Assembly: GCF_029869545.1 (NCBI RefSeq)
Contig: NZ_JARWQD010000290.1
Span: 1 to 64,000, forward strand
Length of the DNA stretch: 64,000 bases
DNA from: Nocardia wallacei
GTDB taxonomy: Bacteria > Actinomycetota > Actinomycetes > Mycobacteriales > Mycobacteriaceae
Direction: 5' to 3'
The notes under the pieces were generated by a model that was not told the origin of the DNA, made no database searches, and was given only the letters and a program-made list of their open reading frames with translations. This document shows, piece after piece, positions 53,901-62,900 of this stretch. Every line of letters begins with the position of its first letter. The first letter of the stretch is position 1. Both the position numbers and the translations under genes were made by a program.

Positions 53901-56900
53901 GCGGGGAAACGTGCTGACCGACAGCTTCAATATGCTCAATCCCGCCGTCAAACGACTCGTCTCCGATGCGTTGAAATCTCGGTCCGGCGATGTCACCGAC
54001 GCTCAGTTCGCCCTGGTCGGGTGGGCCGCACAGGAGATCGCGGTACGGGGCACCGGCGATTCGTCCGCCCGGCGATCGCAGTCCCCGGCCGACAGGAGCG
54101 GTGTCCCGGAGACGACTGCCGACGCCGAACGAAAAAAGCAGGACATCGCCCAGTGGTTGTACGAGGAATACGGCATCGACGTGCTGGGGCTGAACAAGCC
54201 GGGGATCTCCGTCGAAACGGCGATGTCGATCCGGAATGCGATCGTCGACGGTTACGCCGCGGATCCTTCGATCAAGCTCGACGGAGTACTCGTTGCTCGC
54301 ATGGGGGGCAAGACCGGTGCCTGCATCTGGTCTCCGAGCGGCCTCACCGAGTCGGCGCCGACCTTCATGGTGCTGAACGAGAATCTCTTCGCCAACCCGG
54401 AGGAATTCCAGCGGAGCATGCGAGATGCGGTGCAGGCGGGCCGCCTGAACGCTCCGACGGGTGATCCGGCGTACGACTCGGTCAGCCATGAGATGGGCCA
54501 CCTACAGGACCACGCTCTCCGGAACAACCTGTACAACCAGTCGCCGATCGCCAACCTGCGAACCAAGGTCGATTGGAAGGACGAGCGCAGCGACTCACCG
54601 ATCGCGAACCTGCGCAACGAAACCGGCCGGAAGGACAAGAGCGACGTTCCGCCGATCGCGAACCTGCGAAACGAGCCCGCCTGGAAAGGCAAGGACAACG
54701 ATCCATCGATCGCGAACCTGCGCAACGAAACCGGCCGGGAAGATTACTTCTCCCCGAAGCGAACACGGGGATTCGGGTTCCTGTACGAGCATTTCGTCGG
54801 CTTCAAACAGGCCGGAAAGCTGCCGGCGGACACCGAATTCGATGAGTGGCTGGGGCAGCTCAATGTGTACAGCGCCGGTAGGAAGAAGCTGACGAACGAT
54901 GAAGAGGGACGCCTGCGCGCAACCTTCGAATCGTGGTTGAGCCGATTCGGAAGTCGCGCAGATCTCGACGTATGGCTGCGGCGCGCCGGAATAGCGGGGC
55001 GAAATGATCGCGCCGTTGCCGCGGGGAAGGATACGAAACACTACGACAACGTGGGCACGATCGCGCCCGAGGTCGTCTATCGCGCATGGCGGCGGTGGCT
55101 CGATGCCGATGCGCTCAACAGGCTGCTCGCGGTCGAAGGCGACGGACCGGATGCCTACGAACGCAACCTGCGCAGCCTCAGGATATTCAATCCGGTGGAA
55201 GCGCTGGCCGAGTCCAACAACGCCTTCGGCAAGAGCGCACCGGTCGACCCCACACATCCCGCCTACGTCCTGCAGGCCCTGCTCCGGCGCATCCCGCACT
55301 CCCAGGTGGTGGCGGAAGCCGAACAGCGTAACGCCCTGGTGCAGGTGAACTATCGCGGCCCGGTCCCGGCCCCATCCGAACCCGGCCCGAGCACCCGCAC
55401 GAACGGCCCCGCCGCATCCCTCGCCGCAGCGTGGCGCGCCAAGCCCCAAGCCGACCGCACCGCCTACGCGAAACAACAGGTCGCGTACCTGAACCCCGAA
55501 ACCGGTTTCGTACTCGACGAATTGGCCCGGCTGGAGGAGGCACAGCGCGGCCCGGCGGCGGCCAAGGGCCAGGACACCGCACAACCTTCTGCGGCCCCGG
55601 CATCCCGACAGCAGCGCACGGGAACCCGGACACCGGAGACCATTCCGGTCCCGATCGACCCGAGCGAGCCCGAGGATGGGCAGCCGGGATCTTCCGGCGA
55701 GAGAACGCATCGAACGGCGCCCGTGCCCAGAACAGTGCTGCGCCAGCTGATCGACCGGTACATCGCACAGGGACGTCGCGATGAGGCGATCGAGGTGCTT
55801 CGGAATCAGTTCGGCGACAAGCTGTTTCGGTGGATATCGACCGCCTTCACCGAACCCCGTGCGGCGCGGGAGATCGCCGACGAAGCAATCGAAGCCAGCG
55901 TGGACCGTTTCGCGCAGATCCCCGATCGCGACGTAGAGAAATGGGTTGTCTTCGTCGCACGTAACCTCATGCCCAAGCATGCCGAATTCGCCCGCTTCCG
56001 GGAACGCATCCAGCAGGCGTTCGCGGAATCCGAAGGCGCCGAGGAACTCCGGCGACCGCTGGCCGAGGCGACGACATCCGAACTGCAACGCGCCATGAGG
56101 GTGATCGGAGCAGCCCAGCGGGCAAACCTCGGTCGGTTCGGTCCCGGCGAACGTCGTCGCGGTGCGGCACAACCTGTGCCATCCGGAAATCTCGCCGCTC
56201 GAGATCGCCCGTTGTGGGCCGCCGTCCAGGCATACGTACTCGCGATCGCCGCCATTCGGGGTCGCGACGCCGAGTCTGCCGCCGGTTCGGCCGCACAGCC
56301 GAGCGTACTGCAGGTCGAACTGCTCCGCCTGGCTGCGCAAGGTAGGTCCGATGAGCAAATCGCGGAGCGGTGGGGGCTCACCGCACAGCGTGTCTCCGAG
56401 CAATTCACGACCATCGCCCAGCAACTGAACCTCGACGTCCGCGGTGCGACGCTGCGCGCAGCGGGCCATTGGTTCGGAGAAGAACGCGGCACGAACCCGG
56501 CCAACCTGCCCGATAAGCTGTACATGGCCCTGACCGAGGGCGAGAAAGAATTGTTCCGAATGGCCACGGCGGGCAAGAGCGATGCCGAGATCGGGGCCGT
56601 CTGGGGAATTTCCACCAAGAACGTCACGGCACGCTGGCTCGGAGTTGCGAACAAGCTCGGCATCGACTTTCGCACCGACCTGCTGGAAGCCGCGGCAAGG
56701 GCCGGAGTTGTAGATTCGCCGGACATCACGGGTCCTCCCCGCCATGATGTCATGCTATCTCCCAACCATATCGAACTTCTGCAGTTGATCGCGGCGGGTT
56801 GGACCGATAAGAGGATAGAGAAGCACAAGAAGCTTCCCCCCAGAACGGTCGAGAGTCAATTGGGACTGATTGCGAAAGCACTCGCCGTAAGCAGCAATCG

Positions 56901-59900
56901 AGTTGCCATGGTGGCCTTCGCGATCCGCAACAACATTTTCGAGGCACCCGCATCCACTCGCGCAGTGGATTTCCTGACCCCCAGAGACAAGGCCTTGTTG
57001 GAACTCGCAGCGGAAGGCCGGAGCGACCGGGAAATAGGGGAGATGATCGGCAGGACCGGGGGATCCATCGGGGAGTACTTCCGGGATATTCGCGAGCTAC
57101 TCGACGCCAAGACACGATCGGAGATGGTGGCGATGGCCATCTCCGTGCTGGAGGACCGGTCCGATTCGACAGGAGAGCCTGCGGAGCGCGAGCGGCTGCT
57201 CCAACTGTTCCCGGCAGAACCCCCGGCACCGACCGAGCTGCCGCACCCGCGCGAGTCGACCTACCTACACGAGTGGCTCAGCGAGTTGCGGCGATATTTC
57301 GACGTGCGTCAGGAAGACTTCGCTCGACACGCCGGGACATCAACATCGACGATCTCCCGATGGGAGCGCGGTTTCAACAAACCGCGGGTCCTCGAACTGC
57401 GGAAACTACGAACCGGACTCGGCCTACCCAATGAATTTGTCGTCGAAGCGCTGAAGCGCTTCTACGTACGCCCCGACACGAAAGCGGCCGACCCCGCGAT
57501 ACAGCGCCTGTTCTGGCAGTTGGTTGCCTCCGAACCAGGTTCGAGAGAGCAATGGGAGCTCCAGGAGAGGATCTATCGGGAACATTATTCATGGATTCCC
57601 TCCGTGGTCGCTCCGGGCTGGGCCGAATCCGATACGCACCGCCAAGACCTCATCGAGCTGGCGGAACGGGAAATCAAGATCGCGATATTGAATTTCGCCC
57701 CCCTCGGTGACTTTTCCGACCTGGCCTGGTCGACGGCCCGCTATTCGTGCCTCGACGACTATTTCGCGCGCCGATTCCCGGACCTGGATGAGAACACCCG
57801 GAAACTGGCCGTGAGAGTCGAAACCTATATCCGGCGCAACGGCGAGCCGGACAGTATCTCGGATCTGGAGATCGCCCAGGCAGTCGACCTCGATCTCGCG
57901 CAAGTCGCTCGGGCGCGCGCGATTATCGAACAACGCTGGGCTGCAGGCCAACCGCTGTCGAAGAAGTATTCGGCCATCCTTCGGAAGGCATTGTCGGACA
58001 ATCCGGACTCCGAACTCGCAGTACAGGTCGTGCTGCTGCACTTCCTCGAAGAACTCCCCATGACGCGTGTTGCACGACGCCTGGGCGTCTCGCCGGAGAC
58101 AGCTCAACGCATCGCCGACGAGGCCCTCCCACTCGTTCGCGCCGCCTTCCAACAGGCGTCGCTCACGCAGCAGACCGCATCCGGCGACGATCCGGGCCCC
58201 GACCCCGTCGCTATCGACCTCCACGACTCCGATGAATCCGACACATCGGATCATGGCACCCGTGGTTCGCCGCAGCTTCGCCGCGCCGGCATCACCGCGG
58301 GTGACAGCGCAATGGCCGATCAGGTCGCACAACAACTCGGCACCCTGCTGAGCGGCTGGTCGACCGCCGACTACATCCGTGACATCGCCGACGCGGTCGC
58401 CGCCTCCATCCGGTGGGGAGTCGGCACCATCTCCCTCACCGCCGAACTCGACGGCGACGAACTGCACATCCGGCTCGTCGACATCATCACCGACCACAGC
58501 TACGTCGATGTCAATTGGTATCTCGGCCCGACACCGGCGCCGGTGGAACGCGCCGCCCGAGAGCCCGAAACCCAGTCTGCCAAGCAGCATGCCGATGCCC
58601 GCTGGCAGGAGACGTACGGGGTCTCCGCTCAGCCGTCGGAACCCGAGACCGCGGTGGACGTCGATGACCTGATGTCATCGTTCCCCGACTCGGACGAGGA
58701 GGCTCCGCCGCCACCACGTCCCCGATATCTGCCTGAGGTCAGGGCCACACGGCACGCCGCCACAGCACGACTCGAGCCCTATCGATCGTTGTTCGGCGAC
58801 CACATCGACAGCGCGATAACCGCCGTCAGCGAACTGATCACCAACTCCAAAAAGCATCTGTTCAGCAACGCCGAAGACCACGGGCTGCTGCCGGAGGAGA
58901 TTCTCGATGTGGCCGTCACGGGAGACGGTGACGAACACAAACTACATGTCGTCGTCACGAACGACCTTGCTCCCGGCACCGCCGCAAAATTGCCGAAATG
59001 GACTGCCGACGAACGAGAATGGGTTCTCGAAGGTGGCCGGGGAACTCCCATCGTCATCCAGGAGAGCACAGTCGCCGTCCGGCGCCTGACCTTCGCCAAT
59101 GGCAAGGTCACCGCCGAGCACGCCGTCGAGTACTGGCAAACATCCCCCGCGGGCGGAACCGCCACGGCCCACAGCGAATTCGGCCCGAGAAAGCCCGCCA
59201 CCAGCCGCCACATCACCACCGGCCGGTTCAGCCGCGACGGCTCCGACGAGCACCCGAACGCCGACACGATCCCGGGGCGTGTCTACAAATGCCTCTTCCA
59301 AACAATCAGCGCCGCATGGGCCGACGGGCTCGACGACGCGCATATACCTCATAAAGACGCCGAAACCTGGAGCGAACTCACCGCCGGTCTGCGGACCCAC
59401 ATCAGGGAAATCGACGTACCCGAAACCGCCGACAACCCGAACAACGATCCGCTGGCTCCCCACATCGACACCCTCCTCGACAACGAGCAGATCCACAGCG
59501 CCGTGTTCGTCGTCGAAGATGCGGAGGGGAACGCACACGCCTACTACGTCACCAAGTCCATCGGAATCGACGGCACACCGCAGGCAGTCATCTTCGACAC
59601 CGGTATCCCCGAGCAGACCAACCCGCTCGACAACAAACCTGTCGCCCGCGTTCGCACCCGAGACCGGTGGACACAGCCCTACCCCACCGTCGACAAGGCA
59701 TACCTCGCCTACTTCACCATCAAGCACGACGAGGACACCCCAGCCGGGGAACGAGGCGCCCTCCAACCGATACCCCACCCCACCGACGCCAACCTCCGAG
59801 GCACGGACAGCCCCATCCGAGGCAAGCCCGATCCGATGGGGACCCAAGACCTGCGAAACCGGTTCGAGGATCGGGTGTTTCGCCGTGCGAGGAGCGAGGT

Positions 59901-62900
59901 CGAGCGGTCCGTCGAGCGCGGCGACGTCGATCTCGATACGGCGCAGCGCGAACGACTCGCGCGTGAGATCACCGACGATGTGTTCGCCGCGACGGCAGCG
60001 CTGATCGGCTCGCCCACGGCCGATATCGGGCGAGCACTGGCCACCGCGACCGGTGATCTCATCCGTGATCATCTCGGCTCCGCGCGACTGCGGGAACTGC
60101 TGCTGCGGGCCCTCCCCGAACAGTTTCGCGACGGGGAACACGGTCGGCACCTTGCCCAGTTGTCCCATCGAGAACTCCGGGAACGCTTCAACGCTCTGGA
60201 GCAGAAGAACTCCACCCGACATCGATATCTCCTGCTCCGGCACCGGCAAGGAATGTCGACCGCGGATGCCGCCGCGGCCATGGGGTTCGGGGCGCTGGTC
60301 GGACAATCGCTCGAGTATTACGCGGCGCACGAGATGGCCGGGGTTCCCGCTTCGGAGGTCGTGGACTTCGAAGAGACCCTCGAGAGTACGCCGGAGCAGC
60401 GTATCCCCGACTCCGCGGATCTGCGGACCGTCAAGGCGGCCGTCGAACTGGCCCTCACGGCCGCAGCCGAGGGCGACGATACGGCCCTCGCCAAGCTGCG
60501 GGCGGCCATCGGGCGCCTCGGCAATCCGCGGTGGGAACAATACCTCGAACTGCGCTTCCTGCAGGGACTCCCGACCGCCGAGGCCGCTGCCGCGATGGAT
60601 GGCGACCGCACGCTACGCGCGGCCAGGAAGTTGCAGCGGCGGGCAGTACGTGCGCTTGCCGACGACCTGCCCGACCCGCAGTCGTTACAGTACGACCCCT
60701 CGTCGCCAGAGGGACTACTCGCGCTACTCGACGCCGATACCCGACAGCCACCGCTGACGGAGCTGGCTGTGCGGATCGGGTGGTCCAAGGCGCTGCTGTT
60801 CAAGTTCCACAGTGCGATCGTCGCGAATCGGCTGGCCGTGGATGAATCGGCGTGCCACGCGGACGAACTCGCCGACTACCTGGGAACGGTGTCCAAACGG
60901 ATCGTGATGGACACATATCGTCAGCTCGCCCGGGATGGCTACCTTCGCACCAAGGCCCGGTCCGGGCCCGTCGTTACGGATAAGAAAAGCTGGCCGACGG
61001 TACCACCGCCCTATTCCGTGGTGCCGCTTACCGCGGCAGAACTGCACGCCACGCTTTTCGGGGCAACGACTCGAACAGACCTGGCGGCCAGGGCTTCCCG
61101 CGAAAGCTGGCAGGTCGTGCTCGGCTCCGAACTGCGGCGCGCGATCACCGACGGACGACTGGCGCAGGGCCGACGGCTGCCGTCCGCGGAGGAGCTGGCC
61201 GAACATCTCCAGCACGTATCGCCGGCAACCGTACGCCTGGCCTTCGCCGAGGTGGCCGCCGAAGGCTACCTGAAGACCAGTGTGACCGGGACCGTGGTGC
61301 TGCCCAGGGAGCAATGGCCGAACACGGCACCGGTGGCCATCGAAACATCGCTCACCCCCGAGGACCTACTCGCCGCGCTCGCGGCGGAAGGACCGCGAAA
61401 TCAGTTGGCGTCCAGGGCCACTCGAAGCAGCATCGCACTCGCCTCCGAACTGCGGCGCGCGATCACCGACGGACGACTGGCGCAGGGCCGACGGCTCCCC
61501 ACCGCCGAGGACCTGGCCGAACAGTTCGAAGATGTTCCGCCGCAGACCGTGCGCCGGGCATTCAAGTGCCTGGCCGACGAAGGATACCTGCGGCCCGAGC
61601 ACACATCCGGCCCCGTGGTCTCGCCGCGAGACCGGTGGGCGGCGGTAAAGCCGGGTACCGACACCAAAATACCGCTCACGCCCGAAGAACTCCTCGCCGC
61701 GTTCACCGGTGATCCACCGCAGCGGAACCTGGCGAAACAGGCCGCCCGCGGCGGTAGCTGGCACACCGCGCTCGCGTCCGAATTGCGCCTGGCCATCACG
61801 GACGGACGGCTGACCGAAGGCCAGTTGCTGCCCACCAACGAAGCACTCGCCGAGTATCTGTCGCTGACAGTGGATGTCGTGCGACTCGCCTACCAGCAGC
61901 TCGCCACGGAGGGATACGCGGTCGCCCGCCGCTCGATCGGTACGCGAGTCACGAACGAACGGCAGTGGCCGAATGCCCCTGCCGCACACGGCGCGATGCC
62001 GCTTACCGCCGAAGAAATGCTGGCCGCGCTGACCGCCCGGTCTTCACAGGCCCAACTTGCGAGCAGCGCGGACCGCGAAGGCTGGCGGGCCACACTGATT
62101 TCCGCGCTCCGCGCGGCGATAGTCGACGGCCGCCTCCCCGAGGGCAGGCGGCTGCCGACGGCCGAGACCGTCGCCGAGACGCTCGGGGTTTCGACGACCA
62201 CTGTCAAGAACGTATATCGACATCTGGCACAGGCCGGGTATCTACTGACCAGGCGTTCCATCGGTACCGAAGTGGCGAGCGAATGGCGCCTGGCATCCGA
62301 TCGGCCGACCGACGGAACAGAACCGGCATCGGGGCCCTACCGATCCGACAACGCCGACCCCGTTGCCATCGACCTCGATTCCGACGGCCCCGAGCCGTCG
62401 AATTCCGAACGCGGCGCCGGGGACCCGTACGACGCCTACCCCTCTGCGGGCGGGCCGCGCGGCAGGTTCGAGAACCTCGATGTCGAACAGCTGCGACGGG
62501 CGCTCGGGCCGCTCGCCGAGCGGCTGAGGATCACGGACAGCCGCATCGAGTACACCGTCGATTTCGTCGTCGACGGCCACCTGTGGCGGGAGATCGACTG
62601 GTACCGAGAGCGATTGGCGGCGCTGCGGCCCACACTCGAGGGAACCGGTTGGGAGTTGTGGCTGGATCACACGCTGTCCGCGCTCGACGACGCAGCCCGG
62701 TGGGCGCCGGTGGACCCGGCCGAGACAGCGAGCGACACCCTGCGGTGGTCGGATTCGGGCTGGCGAGTAGTCCGCGAGGCGGCGCGGCCGGTCACGGTCG
62801 CGACGGAACGTGATGCGGGCCGGGAACTTCGAGCCCTGGAACGAGAGCGCGACGAGCTGACCGACCGGCTCGGTCTGCGGTCGCGTCCGGGCACCGATCC

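Noticed and set aside
50266..54501. 1,411-codon open frame on the minus strand
   Set aside because: It is antisense to the giant gene, rich in Arg/Gly/Val without motifs, and a known effect of high third-position GC; the plus-strand frame has helicase motifs.
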